This document shows positions 11,017 to 21,904 of a stretch of DNA of 64,000 nt, piece after piece (position 1 is the stretch's first letter; every line of letters begins with the position of its first letter). Below the pieces are notes generated by a model that was not told the DNA's origin, searched no databases, and worked only from the letters and a program-made list of their open reading frames with translations. A program made the position numbers and the translations under genes. Origin of the DNA: Gnetum montanum (Eukaryota; Streptophyta; Gnetopsida; Gnetales; Gnetaceae); assembly GCA_015680685.1 (NCBI GenBank), contig MNCI01035139.1:1-64000 (forward strand), given 5' to 3'.

Positions 11017-12786
11017 TGTAGTGAACGAAAACATCAATGGCTGGGAAAACACTGAGAGGTTGTCGGGCGAACAATCTTAACTCTACATCTATGCGAGGGC
11101 CATGCTGGATAAAAACAGAAACAGAGCACCCTGAACGGTATGGTCAATCAAATAGGGAATTAGTCGATGTAACTTAACCTTTTGTAAATGTTATTTTAAG
11201 CACGAAATACGTGAGATCTAATCAATGATTAATAAATGAGATAATAAATAAAATGATGCTACATAGTGATAATAATGTAGAAACAACAGAGTAACTAGGA
11301 TGAAAAATCCATCATAGCAAAGTCACGGGTTCGATTCTCTTCTCTGCTTGAAAATGTATAACAAGTGGTACAGTGCTGGAGGGGCACAGGGAGTCCAGGA
11401 ATGACCAAAACACTCAAAATGCCTCAACTATATTTTCAGGTACAAGCTTAAGAGCCAACAGTACAAAGCACCAACAAGAAAAAAGCTAATGCCAAGTGTC
11501 AATGCTAAAGGTGTCAACTTGCTTTGAATTGCTAAAATGCCAATCAATGCCAACAATGCTCAAAATTACCCAAAATTGCAAACCACAAACCAATTTTTTG
11601 CCAACTGCTAAAATTTGCCAACCCTTTGAGCATTGCTAAAATTTATAAGGCTAGGAGCACACGAGAGATGCAGTTTAGATGTCGCATGTCCTGGACCCAT
11701 GAGATGCTGACATGCCCATATTGCATGGACATGCAAAGTTGATTCTGGACCTACCATGCTGTAATAACATTGTCGAAACTATAAGTGTTGGCATTAGGTA
11801 TGTAAACAATGCAAGAAAGAGATGAAGCATACTGGCGTAGCATAGTTATTTTCTACGTTGTGCTATGCTATGTAGCATAGCATAGCGTAGCCACCAATTT
11901 GAAGAGGAAATTTGTGTAGAATTCAACTGCATCTGTTCGAAACTTCAGCGCACATTGAGTTAACGTTTGAAGCACTTTGTTGAATTTGCATCTCTACTAT
12001 GCTACGCTACGCTACGTAGTGTAGCATAGCATAGTAGTCGGCTTTATCTACGACTCGTGATGAAGTTGCAAACACTTGTTTGAAGCTTTGATCATGCCAA
12101 AAGCTGCAAATTTTACCTTTTGAGAAGCAGAACCTCTAAACTTGTTAAACTTGCATTTGAAACATTTCCTATTGCTCTTGTATTATTGCTACTCTATGCT
12201 ATGCTATGTATCATAACATAGTGTAGAAGCCATCATGTCCTACGTTTTGCTCAATCTGCCACTTTCTAGTAAGAGACCTTGTTGAAGGACTTGAAGTCAA
12301 ACAAGGTAACTAATTTTGGAGGCTAGAGTGCTTGCCGAGTGCAATTTCTTCATTGGAATCACTTGGTAAGCTAGGCCTTTCTAATTTTCCTTTGCTATGC
12401 TATGCTACAGCGTAGCACTTTGTTTTGTAATGATTTGCACTTGATTGCCTAAGCAACTATCTTTTAAAATTTTCTATGCTACATAGCATAGCAAACCTCT
12501 TCACTAGAAAAATTGCTGAACTATTTTGTGCATCCTAAGCACCGTCAAAAACTCCAAACATGGTTTTTGAATAGACTGTCAGCCAGATGAAACACCTAGG
12601 TGGGCAGGCCGAAGTGTCCATCAGGCCTATCAACTCTAGAGGTAGAAAACTTGCCAGACTGAAGAGTCTAGACTTAGTGCATTCATTTCCTACCAAACTA
12701 CCATGACACTACATTTGTAAAAATCCCTTGCATAAATTCCAAGACTCTAGTGAAGAAAGAGGATCTTGAAATTTTGGGATGTTTCA
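11017..12786 (-). repeat. G-family LTR G1 (3' LTR of M0)
   Basis: Minus-strand LTR of about 1770 bp. It begins with TGAAACATCC at 12786, directly after a polypurine tract, and ends in TACA at 11017. A TATAAAT box is near 11641-11647. U3 holds many GCTATGC/GCATAGC words, including a stem around 11860-11885. It is closely related to LTR G3 in the opposite orientation. The five bases ATGGG at 11012-11016 would be one target-site duplicate, but the other end of M0 is not in the window. Confidence 0.8.
11327..11337 (+). other. tRNA B-box-like sequence inside LTR G1
   Basis: GGGTTCGATTC matches the pol III B-box consensus GGTTCGANTCC. It lies on the strand opposite to LTR transcription. LTR G3 has a slightly changed copy at 33193-33203. 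No A-box or tRNA fold was found, so it is not a tRNA gene. Confidence 0.3.
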
Positions 12787-12805
12787 TTGGCCCCTCTTTG
12801 TCGAC
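12787..12805 (-). other. Polypurine tract of M0
   Basis: On the minus strand ACAAAGAGGGGCCAA abuts the LTR start TGAAACA. The same tract precedes LTR G2 and LTR G5. It is the expected primer for plus-strand DNA synthesis. Confidence 0.7.
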
Positions 12806-14175
12806 GTCTGGAGGACAGACCTGAGAGATGCTGATAAAGAATACGAAACACCATGGAAGACAAGATGCTAACATCACTCTTCGGTAATCACCAAGATGTC
12901 ACTTAGCTATGCTTGAGAGTGTTGGATTAGTTATGTGGGGAAAGAGGAAGGGTTAAACTATGGAAAGAAGGAGGTTCAGGAAAATGGTAAAGATGAGACT
13001 TAACAAGGTCCCTCGTCGGAATGCTTGTGAGGGAGTTGTTCATGTGATCATCTTTGATTTTGCTAATCTTTGACCTCTCATCGGAATGCTTAGATAGGGT
13101 TACTGTGAAATAGTTGATGTGCCATTTGTTTTAGGCATATTGTTTTCTTTGTTTTACTCGAGCTTTTGCTATTTTACGCTTTTTTTTTGCTGTTTTACCA
13201 TTTACATTTGCAAACAACCTTGTCGTAGGACAGACATTTCTTTACCAGGATGAGTTGCATTACATCCATGTGGGGCTTCAACCTACCTACAGATGCTTCC
13301 CATGCAGTGCGTTGCATTACACGCATCATGGACTTTGCGGTTGGGAATATGGAAGGGCTTTACAAGCATTAGGAAAATTCGTAAAAGAGGTGAGAGTGAG
13401 AATTTCGGGTGTAAGAAACAAAGTAAAGGAGGTTAAGGGGAAGGATAGGATATGCACTTCAAAGTGGCTAAGCTAGTCAGGATGACCACCCTGGAACGAT
13501 GTAGTGTTCTACCTCTGTGGCAAAATGCACCTCTGACTAACGCCCCTCCAGTACATATCCAATAAACACAACAGAGAGCAAACCATAAGGAACAACTATG
13601 ATGTAAAACAAAGGCAAAGGTCTTGCTTGCTTTGAACGTTGATGGAATAATAAACATTGTTGCTGAGTCATTTGACATCCAAACTACAAAGGCCAACAAT
13701 AGTTCTGGTAGCATTTTCATGGAAAAGTTGGCATCGAGGCAACTAGGAATTGCAGTGATGTGAGTGCTCAGGAATCCCCACCCAAGGTAAATATCACATA
13801 GTTCAGCTGTGAGATAGGCTAGCCAATAGTTGAACATATTTTGGGCTTTGATGATGGCAAGATCTGGAGGATAGCAACATTGTGGCTGGGCCATAATACT
13901 GCTGGAACTTCAGCAGTAGGCACTAACTATGGAAGCTACTGCTAGGGCAAAGGGCTATGGTAGCGGTAGCTCCAGAAGGTCAGCAAGATGTCATAAGACA
14001 TCTCGAGAGGATTAGTAAGATGCTAGGATTAGTGGCATTGCACATGTTCCCAAGGAAATTTTCTTAGCATCATGAATTGTATTAAGGAACTCTAATGTCC
14101 CACCCCGTGTTGGCATTATGCATGCTTGCTTATTTTGTGGTGTCATGATGCCTGCTGAGGAGGTGCCATGAACCC
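12806..14175 (-). other. 3' tail of M0 (no recognised gene)
   Basis: This is the tail between the repeat array and the polypurine tract of element M0, equivalent to 16413-17335 in M1 and 50936-51894 in P3. An open stretch of 153 codons (13894-13433) has no recognised domain. The part near 13800-13720, GFLSTHITAIPS, is kept in the tail of P2 near 63950, but M1 and P3 do not keep the frame. I regard the tail as non-coding or as a very decayed small ORF. Confidence 0.45.
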
Positions 14176-14645
14176 AGTTTAAGGTCCTGGTAGACCATCT
14201 TATGTGCTAGTTTAAGGTCTCAGTAGACCGTGGTGCACTAGTTTAAGGTCCTAGCAGACTATTGTGCTAGTTTATCATCATAGAAAATGGTGGCAGTACT
14301 AGTTTAAGGTCCTAGTAGACCATCTGTGCTAGTTTAACATTTTAGCAGACAGTGGATAGGCTAGTTTAAAGTCATAGCAGACCATCTATTTCAGTTTAAC
14401 ATCATAGCAGATGTGCTTTGCTAGTTTTATGTCATGGTGGAAAATTTTTGCTAGTTTTATGTCATGGTGGAAAATTTTTGCTAGTTTATAGTCATAGTGG
14501 ACTGTCATTTCCAGTTTTACGTCATAGTGGATAAGCTTTACTAGTTTTACATCATAGCGGATGATCTGTGTCAGTTTTACATCGTAGAAGAAGATTGCTT
14601 ACCTTTGTTGAGTTTTACATCATAGTAGAAGTTTTCTTATCTTTC
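14176..14645 (-). repeat. 30-bp boundary repeat array of M0, about 15 units
   Basis: About fifteen units of 29-38 bp, each starting on the plus strand with CTAGTTTA or CTAGTTTT and carrying a variable GTCxTAGTAGAC part. Two neighbouring 30-base units (14421-14450 and 14451-14480) are identical, which suggests recent slippage or gene conversion. Within many units TGCTA and TAGCA arms can pair. Related arrays lie at module boundaries of every G copy. Confidence 0.85.
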
Positions 14646-14671
14646 TCATGCATCAGATGTAATATGGCTTG
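14646..14671 (-). pseudogene. Last codons of M0 integrase, interrupted by M1
   Basis: On the minus strand CAAGCCATATTACATCTGA gives KPYYI then stop, the end of the integrase C-terminus (compare LKKYYV at the end of P3 integrase). The reading stops exactly at 14672, where LTR G2 ends. The rest of M0 pol must lie beyond M1 or be deleted. Confidence 0.6.
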
Positions 14672-16393
14672 TGTAGAGACAGAAAATGTCGGTGGCTAGA
14701 AAATACCAAGGGGTCGGCGGGCACGATAGTTTCGACCTCATACCTGTGGGAGGGCTGTGCTAGGTGTGTGCAGATACAACACACCCTGAATGGTCTAGTC
14801 GATTAGACAGGGACTTATATCAGCGTCAATATAGCCTTTTGCAACGTATACTTTTGGAAATGGAAGGGAAACAGGAAATAGTGCTCGAAAGTAAATAAAG
14901 CAAAAAATGCGACAATAATGCAAAGTAATGCTTGAAAGTAAATAAAGCAGAAAGAATAATGAAAATGAGATAATTGGAAAAAAAATGAAGTAAAGTATAG
15001 TTAGAAACATGCACCACTTTGAAGCTACAAGTTTGCTCTGTCAGGGTGGATACAATCAGTTGCATAGCGTGACAGAATGTAGAGATCTAAAGAGTAACCA
15101 GGACATGTCGAGCAAAGCAGGTGGTGCGCTTGGACATGGACATAAGTGTTGACAATGTGCAGATTCTACCAAGGTGGTAGAAAGGGGGGAATAGAATGGA
15201 ATGTCAACTAGGGATGCTCACTGTTTGAAGTATCGAAAAGAGAGCTTATAATTCTCAGTATTGTAATGTGCCCGAAAGAGAGCTTGAATGCCAGAACGAA
15301 TGCCAAGGATATGCCAAGTCAAGGAATGTTGGGAGGATTCCTTGCCTCCTTTGACTCTAATTTGCTCAAAAATTCTAAATCCTTTGACTTTTTCTTTGTT
15401 CAAATTTTTTGAATATATTGAATTTTGTTTTCTTCAAAATTTTCAGACCTCTTTCTAATGCTATTTCTAGGGGTATTTATAGGACCAAAAGGCACACGTT
15501 GACTTGCCGGTGCCACTCATGCCATGTATGAACATTGGACCTACAATACCATTGTAATGTGAACCTGACATGTAATAACTATGATCCTGCCATGTCGTAA
15601 TTGCACTGTCATCATCTGGATACATGTACCAATGATTTGATTAGGTGAAGTGCATTGATGTTGCATGACCACCCACATGCCTTGCTGTGCTTCATGGCGT
15701 AACATGCTTGGCATAGCATAGCCACCTTGTCATGTGTTCTACTATTTGTTGCATGTTTGCTATGCTATGTAGCATAGCAAACGGCCTTGTTCAAAAAAGT
15801 TTTGTTGATTTACAAACTTCATCCCCTACGATGCAAGTCTTGCAAACTCCACTGATTCTGCCCTTCGAGCTTCCTTCCTTCCCTTCCGCAGGATTGCTAC
15901 ACCTTGCTGCACCTTGTAGCTCATTGTAGTGTAGCAGTAGACATGGTCTGCTACTTCCTGATGAAAATGACATCATTGCAAAACTCAAAAATGGGTGAGG
16001 GGAGTGGTATCGAAGCTATTGCGATGCTACACTATGTGGCGTAGCGTAGTGTAGCACTTCAATTTGTCATCGTATTTTGAAGCTTGATACGCTATGAGGC
16101 ATAGCGTAGCATAGCAGACTTCGTGAGTTAGAAAACTTGTTGAACTATTTTTTATGCATCCAGAGTGCTTCTACCAACTCTGCGTGTCGTTTCTAAGTAG
16201 GCTGTCGGTCGGGCAGGCGACTTTGGTGGACAGGCAAGATGATGCAGAAACTGTCCATGCTCAAAGTATAAAATTTTTCAAACTGGTTGGCCTGAACTCA
16301 GAACATTCTCCTCCTGATGAACTGCTATAGTGTTGTGCAGATTGCAAGGGCCTAGTGAAGCAAGAATGACACCACATTTTTTAGGGTGTTTCA
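14672..16393 (-). repeat. G-family LTR G2 (3' LTR of M1)
   Basis: Minus-strand LTR of about 1720 bp, from TGAAACACCC at 16393 to TACA at 14672. A TATAAATA box is at 15474-15481. GCTATGC words cluster at 15710-16120 in U3. A polypurine tract precedes it, so it is the 3' LTR of M1. The LTR end abuts the integrase end of M0 without a primer site, which fits insertion of M1 into M0. The five bases GCTTG at 14667-14671 would be one target-site duplicate. Confidence 0.8.
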
Positions 16394-16412
16394 TTGGCCC
16401 CTCTTTGTTGAC
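16394..16412 (-). other. Polypurine tract of M1
   Basis: AACAAAGAGGGGCCAA on the minus strand, directly before the LTR start. Same sequence and place as in M0 and P3. Confidence 0.7.
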
Positions 16413-17335
16413 GTCTGGAGAGTAGGCTTAATAAACATCAGCAAAGAATACAAAACACCGCAGCAGGAGAAATGCTAAGGTTGTTGCTTGGTGAGTGTCG
16501 AGACATCGCTTGGCCACACTTGAGAGTGTTGCATTGGTTTTGCAAAGGTTAAGGTAGAGAGCAAAGATGATGTTTAGCAAAGTCCCTCATTGGAGTGCTC
16601 TGAGGAACTCGTTTGCATTTTCATCTTTGGGTGGCACTATTCTTGAACCTCTTGTAGGTAGGTGTCCCATTCGTAGGACAAGTTGCATTACATTTATGAA
16701 GGATTTTAACTTTCCTGCAGACACTTTCCATACGACGAATTGTGTTACACACGTGCTAGAGTTTACACTCCCAAATAGCCATGTTAGTCGAGGCACTCGT
16801 TTCATGACGCTATAACATTTGCTGTTGTAGTGAGATGTGTCTGTAGGGAGGAGGTCTTGCTGGCTGCTAGAATTATTGTTACTCTTGGGCACCATTGCTA
16901 GTGTGAGATGCCCAAAGCAGGAAGGCCAGCAATGGCCTTGCAGGTGTGGAGGAGCTGTTGCAGGTGTGAATGCTCTGGGATCCTTGCCAGGGGCTTGAAT
17001 TCCTGATTTAGCTATGGGATCAATTACCACATAGCTAACATCATGCAAGCTTAGGCATTGGTAAGGAGCTGAAGCAACAATATTTTAGCTAGACCACAAT
17101 ACTGCTGGAACTCCAGATGTAGGAACTGATCCAAGGATTACCGTCAAGGCAATGGGCCATGGTGACAATAGGTTCAGAGGGTTAGTGTGACGCCATACGA
17201 AATCTTCAGAGAGTTAGTGGTGATGCTGCATATGTTCCAGACCACATTCTCATTGTGTCATGAATGACGTTCCACCCACACGTTAGCATCGTGCCCACTC
17301 GCTCTATGTGTTTCTAGTGCTGGTGCATGCTGGGA
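16413..17335 (-). other. 3' tail of M1
   Basis: Tail region between the boundary array and the polypurine tract. An open frame of 153 codons (17048-16587) shares a short piece, YVV then DPIA then GKDP, with the tail of P3 near 51270-51320, but the frames then diverge. No domain was recognised. A small decayed tail ORF is possible. Confidence 0.4.
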
Positions 17336-17580
17336 TGAACCCAGTTTAAGATCTTGGTAGAAAATGTGCTGGTTTAAGGTCCCAGCAGACCGTTGTGTTG
17401 GTTTAAGATCGTAGTAGACTGTACATGCCAGTTTATCATCATAGTAGACATTACTCGATGCTGCTAGTTTATCGTCATTGTGGACAGTGCTTGATGCGAC
17501 TACCAGTTTATCATCATAGCATACAGTGCTCGATGCTGCTAGTTTATCATCATTGTGGATGGTGCTTGTTGTTGCCGTTG
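17336..17580 (-). repeat. 30-bp boundary repeat array of M1, about 7 units
   Basis: Units of about 30-36 bp with CCAGTTTAAGATC, CTAGTTTATCGTC and similar starts on the plus strand. They lie just after the integrase stop on the minus strand, as in M0, P2 and P3. Confidence 0.8.
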
Positions 17581-17589
17581 TGCCTCAGA

Positions 17590-18660
17590 CATAGTATGGC
17601 TTGAGGTATGAGTGGTTCACCGGGTTGGCAAACTCGTTGTCGTCCATGTACGCAAGTTTGAAGGATCCATTTCCAAAGGCTTTGGTGACCACATAAAGAC
17701 CTTCCTAGTTGGCTAAGAATTTGCTCATGTGCTCACAGACGACCTTGAGGAGGAGGTATCCCTTCTACACTGGTCGTCGATGTGGGTTTGCACAGTGCTT
17801 TTGCTGCTATTTGCTTTGGTAGTGCTCGATTTGTCTTAGTATCTACATGCATTCCTCCTCCATTGAGTCGAGGTCGATGGATCACAACTCTTTATTCTAG
17901 GCTTCACCAACGACGTTGGAGAGGATTATCCAAAGTGAGGGTACCTACAACTCAAGAGGCAATATAGCTTCAGATCCATAAATAAGACTATAAGGGGTCT
18001 TACTTGTTGCAGTTCTGCAAGTCGTTCGGTAGGCCCATAGGACGTAGAGGATTCACTACCTCTTGCTATTTTTGAGCATCTACTTTAGCATGTTGATGAT
18101 GGACTTATTTGTAGCTTCCTCCTGCTTGTTTGCCTATCGATAATAAGGGGAAGAAAATGATTGTTTAATGCCTAAGTTGCTACAAAAGGTTCGGGTTTCT
18201 GTATTGCTGAACTGTGGCCCATTGTCGGTCACAATATTCGTTGGAAGCTCAAACCTTGTCACAATGTTGTCAAGGATGAAATGGCAGATCTGTTGAGATG
18301 TTGTCTTTCTTAAGGGAATAGCTTCCACCCATTTGGTAAAATACTGAGTGGCGGTGATGATGAAGCTATGCCCTATAGAGGACTTAGGCATAATAGGCCC
18401 TATGAGGTCTAATCACCATCGTTGAAAGGGCCACATGATTTGTGTTGGGTGTAGGTCTGTTGGTGCTATGTGTATGAGATTTGCATATCTCTGGCACGTG
18501 TTGCACATCTTAACTTTCGACAAGCAGTCATACTCCATGTAGGGCCAATAGTATCCTAAGTGTCTAATTTTCATAGCCATAGCCCTAGGCACTATATGTC
18601 CACTGCACAGCCCTTCATGAACTTCATTAACTACCTTCTATGCTTGCTTGCCACCCATGC
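17590..18660 (-). pseudogene. pol (integrase): M1 integrase relic
   Basis: Integrase joins element cDNA to host DNA in the nucleus. Reading leftward from about 18650: EVHEGLCSGHIVPRA with the two zinc-binding histidines; KMCNTCQRY with the two cysteines; LDLIGP with the first catalytic Asp; TDNGPQFS (about 18210) with the second; and EEATNKSIINMLK with the Glu, after several stops. The core block from 18391 to 18134 is open. Further on, [20 protein letters not shown] and LPLELQVPSLW are usual for this lineage. The C-terminus ends in SYLKPYYV and a stop near 17597. It follows the second RNase H and precedes the repeat array. Stops and frameshifts make it non-functional. Confidence 0.85.
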
Positions 18661-19310
18661 ATGCTAGCAATATCCCATCATAGGATCGTCGACACAGGGT
18701 GTCATTTTCCATAAGCATGTATTGCTGAGCATGCTTACGGATTGCATCTCTCTAGGGCAATGTCAACCTGCTTGGGGGTTTATCATTCTTTAATGTTGGC
18801 ATACCACTCTTGGGTGTGTAGCACAGATAGATGCCACATGTTCCATCTACATGATAGACTATGCATGTTCTATAATCGAGGTTGGAAGGTTTGCCAAGGA
18901 ATGTGATGGGATGTTTAACGTGAGGGTAGCTAAGGTGTCTGCTATGGTGTTCTCATTGTGTGGCACGTGTTGCACATCCATGGTCACAAATCGCTTAAGT
19001 AGGGTTTTTGCTAGGTTGTAGTAGGGTTGCAAGTGCATAGCCTTGCAAGTGTAGACCTTGGTGACTTGATTTACGACTAGTTGTGAATCTCCCCAGATTT
19101 CCAGGTGTCATATGTGTAGCACTTGGGTAATTAAGAGGCCTCTAAGTAGCCCCTCGTACTCTGCCATGTTGTTGGTGTAAGGGAATGTAAATCGATAAGA
19201 GGATGGGTGCATTTCCCTAGAGGGGAACGTGATCATGGAAGTGGTGCTACTTCCTCGCATGGTTGAGGCACCATCGAAGTGTAAAGTGACTTTGAAATGC
19301 GATGGGATGA
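18661..19310 (-). pseudogene. pol (aRNH): M1 second (archaeal-type) RNase H relic and linker
   Basis: A second RNase H after the first one is a mark of the plant Tat lineage. On the minus strand LHFDGASTMRG carries the first catalytic Asp (near 19280), NNMAEYEGLLRGLL the Glu, and a decayed block near 19100 corresponds to GDSQLVVNQ. Past frameshifts, the block matching VPHNENSIADALATL of P3 is still partly readable (HTMRT) near 18975. The linker to the integrase (18661-18870) matches the EWY..IKAYLQHGE region of P3. Several indels break the frame. Confidence 0.8.
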
Positions 19311-21032
19311 TATTGACATTGCTGACGTATTCATCTAGGAACTCAAGATCTATGGTTGCCTAGTCATTGACCAGTGAGGCAGTGAGTTGGGTTGCTATGG
19401 CTTGACCCTTTGTCGATGATTGACTTACGTAACATAGGTTGAATTCCACAGTTATTGCCTTCCATCGGGCTATCTTGCTACTTTTGTATAGGTTGCTGGT
19501 AATAGCCCGAAGTATATTGCTTTTGCAAATGATTTTGGTTGTACTATGGAATAGATAGTTCCGCCACTTTTTTAATGCAAACAATAAGGCTAGGAAATTC
19601 TTCTTTACTTCATTGTATTTCACCTCATATTCTAGTAGTGCATGGCTCAGGTAATACACTGGTATCTCAGAACCATCATTTCACTTCTGACATAGCAATG
19701 CCACTATGGATGTGGTGGAGGTGGCAAGGTATATGAAGAATGGTTTGTCCCTTTGTGATGGGTGAACCGTTGGGAGGTGCAAGAGTTCTTTCCTCAAATT
19801 ATTGAAGGCTTGTTGACACTGGGTTAATCATTCGAAGTTAGCCCCCTTCTTTAGAAGATGTTGCATTGGGTGTAGCTTGTCGGTCAACCTTGCTATAAAC
19901 CTTTGAATGAATTGGACTCTACCTTGTAAACCATGTAACTCTTTAACGTTTGTAGGAGGTGCTAGGTTGACGATGGCCTTGACTTTGTTAGGGTCCACCC
20001 ATATTCCAAACTCCGATACTATGAACCCTAACATGCATATGGTTTTCATCCCGAAGAAGCACTTCTTAGGATTAAGGCATAAATCATATGTTTGGCAGCA
20101 TTTGAGAACTCCCCCTAGGTCATGTGGGTGACCAGTGGCCTCCTTGGACTTGACTGGTATATCATCCACGTAGTCGTTTAATGTACCTAGGATGTAGTCA
20201 CTAAAAATGTACATAATGGCTCACTGGTAGGTTGCTTCAGCATTTTTGAGCCCAAAAGGCATCATGGTATAGCAGAATTTCCCCATGGGGTCATGAAGGT
20301 TGTTGATAGCTAGTGCTCTGGATTAATGCGGATTTGGTTGTACCTAGAGAAACCATCCATAAAGGATAATAGAGCATGGCTAGCTATGCTGTTAATGATT
20401 TTATCGATGCTCGGGAGTGGGAAATTTTCTTTTATCGTTGCTTTGTTCAAGTCTCGAAAGTCTATATAGATCCATATTCCTCCTGTTTTCTTTGAAACCA
20501 CAACGATGTTAAATACCCACTCTAAATAGTCAACTGAGCAGATGAAACCTACTTGATATAGCTTCGTGATTTCATCCCTCATAGCTAGTGCGATTTTTGG
20601 TTTAACTTTGCAAGCTTTCTGCTTAACTATATTTACGTGGGGGTCTAGGATGATGTTGTGTTGAATCAGCCACAGGTCCAGAACCAGCATGTCACTATAC
20701 GACCATGTGAAGAAATCAATGTTATCTTGCAGAATCTTAGCTATGCCTTCATGTGTTTGTGTGTCTAGGAGGGAACTGAGTTTTTGTATTTTTACCTTCC
20801 CCTTTGACGTGGTTACCGGCATCTCGACAAGAGGGTCTTTGGTTACATCCTCGACCTCTAAATCTAGGGCTCGGACTAGCTTCCTAGGCCAATTTGAGGA
20901 TGCCTCTAAGGCTGCTATGCTGCTAGTTTTGGTTTACCCGTAGTCAATCATGTCAGGGTTCAACTATCTCACAAGCTTGCCTTGTGGCCCTACTAATGTT
21001 AAAGGCGTGGAAAGGTTGTGATGGATTTCCAT
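19311..21032 (-). pseudogene. pol (RT-RNaseH): M1 reverse transcriptase and first RNase H relic
   Basis: The chain starts at an ATG at 21032, in MEIHHNLSTPLTLVGPQ. It runs through an open block of 170 codons (20822-20310) with VVVSKKTGGIWIYIDFRDL and PLPSIDKIINSIA. After a short frameshift the block 20214-19828 holds NDYVDDI, so the catalytic aspartates are intact, then LGFIVSEFGIWVDPNKV and LLKKGANFE. RNase H 1 follows, with VYYLSHALLEYE and FALKKWRNYLFHS (19659-19360). It copies element RNA to DNA and removes the RNA. The order RT, RNase H 1, RNase H 2, integrase is Ty3/gypsy, Tat lineage. A splice-acceptor-like site lies just upstream at 21045. Confidence 0.9.
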
Positions 21033-21043
21033 CTCTTCCTCGA

Positions 21044-21060
21044 CCTTCCATCATAAGATG
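21044..21060 (-). other. Sense-strand splice-acceptor candidate before M1 RT
   Basis: On the minus strand a pyrimidine-rich stretch ends in GGAAG followed by GTCGAGGAAGAGATGG. The position equals the acceptor-like sites at 29529, 47166 and 58082 of the other copies. It is the weakest of the four because the AG is in GAAG rather than TAG. Confidence 0.35.
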
Positions 21061-21239
21061 AATGTCTGGGTAAGAGGAGTTTGTTGGTAGGAATCGTGTG
21101 TAATGAAAATTTGCATAGTGATGTGATGCAACTCGTGAAGTGTGATGATGTAAAGATTGCAAGTTTGCCAAGTTAAGGTCATGGCAAACCGCCAAGGCAC
21201 AAAAGCGTAGGATTGTTGTCGTAAAATGTGAAGTTGTAT
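21061..21239 (-). other. Spacer between repeat array and RT of M1
   Basis: Holds the pyrimidine-rich stretch ahead of the acceptor-like site. No gene was recognised; short open frames in it overlap and have no domain. Confidence 0.3.
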
Positions 21240-21595
21240 GACTATCAATATGCAAATGCCAAGCTACTAGTTTAATGTCATTTTAGACTACCAAATCGCA
21301 ACATGCAAAATTTTAACAGGTAATATAGTAGAATGCAAAATAGGAAATTGCAAACATGAGAATTATCAAAAAAATGGAGACATGAAACCGCTAAGAAATG
21401 TGATGCTGCTAACGTGGAAAAGGATGAGATAACCGCTAATGTAAGCATGTGGTGTTGCTAGTTTAACATCATTACGGACCGCAAATGTAGTAGGTTGAAA
21501 CTACTAGTTTAGGATCTTCTCGGACCCTGAGGGGTGCAACTATGCTAGGATTGCTAGTTTAATGTCTTTTCAGACCCTTAATCCAAAACAAATAT
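21240..21595 (-). repeat. 30-bp boundary repeats upstream of M1 RT
   Basis: Units such as CTAGTTTAATGTCATTTTAG (21268), CTAGTTTAACATCATTACGG, CTAGTTTAGGATCTTCTCGG and CTAGTTTAATGTCTTTTCAG. They have the same core and orientation, relative to pol, as the array after the integrase. Unrelated sequence separates the units, so the array is looser here. Confidence 0.75.
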
Positions 21596-21747
21596 TATTT
21601 TTTTTTAGGAAGGTAGGTAGTTGGCTTGAAGCATGTCAAGGCTTTAATGCTAATAGTGTTATGATGTCATGGTGAGCATGCTATGCTGTACAGCATGCTC
21701 CACATTAATCAACAAGAGAGAGGGTGGCAAGTTTCCCTCCTATTATG

Positions 21748-21758
21748 GCCATAAATAG
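21748..21758 (+). promoter_or_regulatory. TATA box of the M1 antisense gene
   Basis: CCATAAATAGGGG, 150 bases before the ATG at 21905. The same place in P1 and P2 has GGCTATAAATAGGG on the strand of the antisense gene. Retention in copies of opposite orientation supports a real promoter. Confidence 0.6.
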
Positions 21759-21904
21759 GGGTTAGACCCTCGAAATTTTTCCATTCTTATTGTAAGAGCG
21801 CAGGACCCTCATCAGAACACAAAGCAATTTCGGAGCACGAAGCAATTGGGTTGATCAGCAAGGCAAATTTCTACAGTGAAGGGCATAAATCTGCAAGTGG
21901 AACC

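Noticed and set aside
11327-11337. tRNA gene suggested by GGTTCGATTC
   Set aside because: No acceptor stem, D arm or anticodon arm can be built around it, and it sits inside an LTR.
13433-13894. Open frame of 153 codons on the minus strand in the M0 tail
   Set aside because: No domain, and the equivalent tails of M1 and P3 do not keep the frame. Only a short piece is shared with P2.
14176-14645. Regular 30-bp repeats with variable parts, like a CRISPR array
   Set aside because: Units vary in the repeat part as well as the spacer part, the DNA is plant nuclear, there are no cas genes, and the same repeats lie at fixed places of a retrotransposon.
16587-17048. Open frame of 153 codons on the minus strand in the M1 tail
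   Set aside because: Shares one short piece with the P3 tail, then diverges by frame. It runs up to the LTR region and has no recognised domain.
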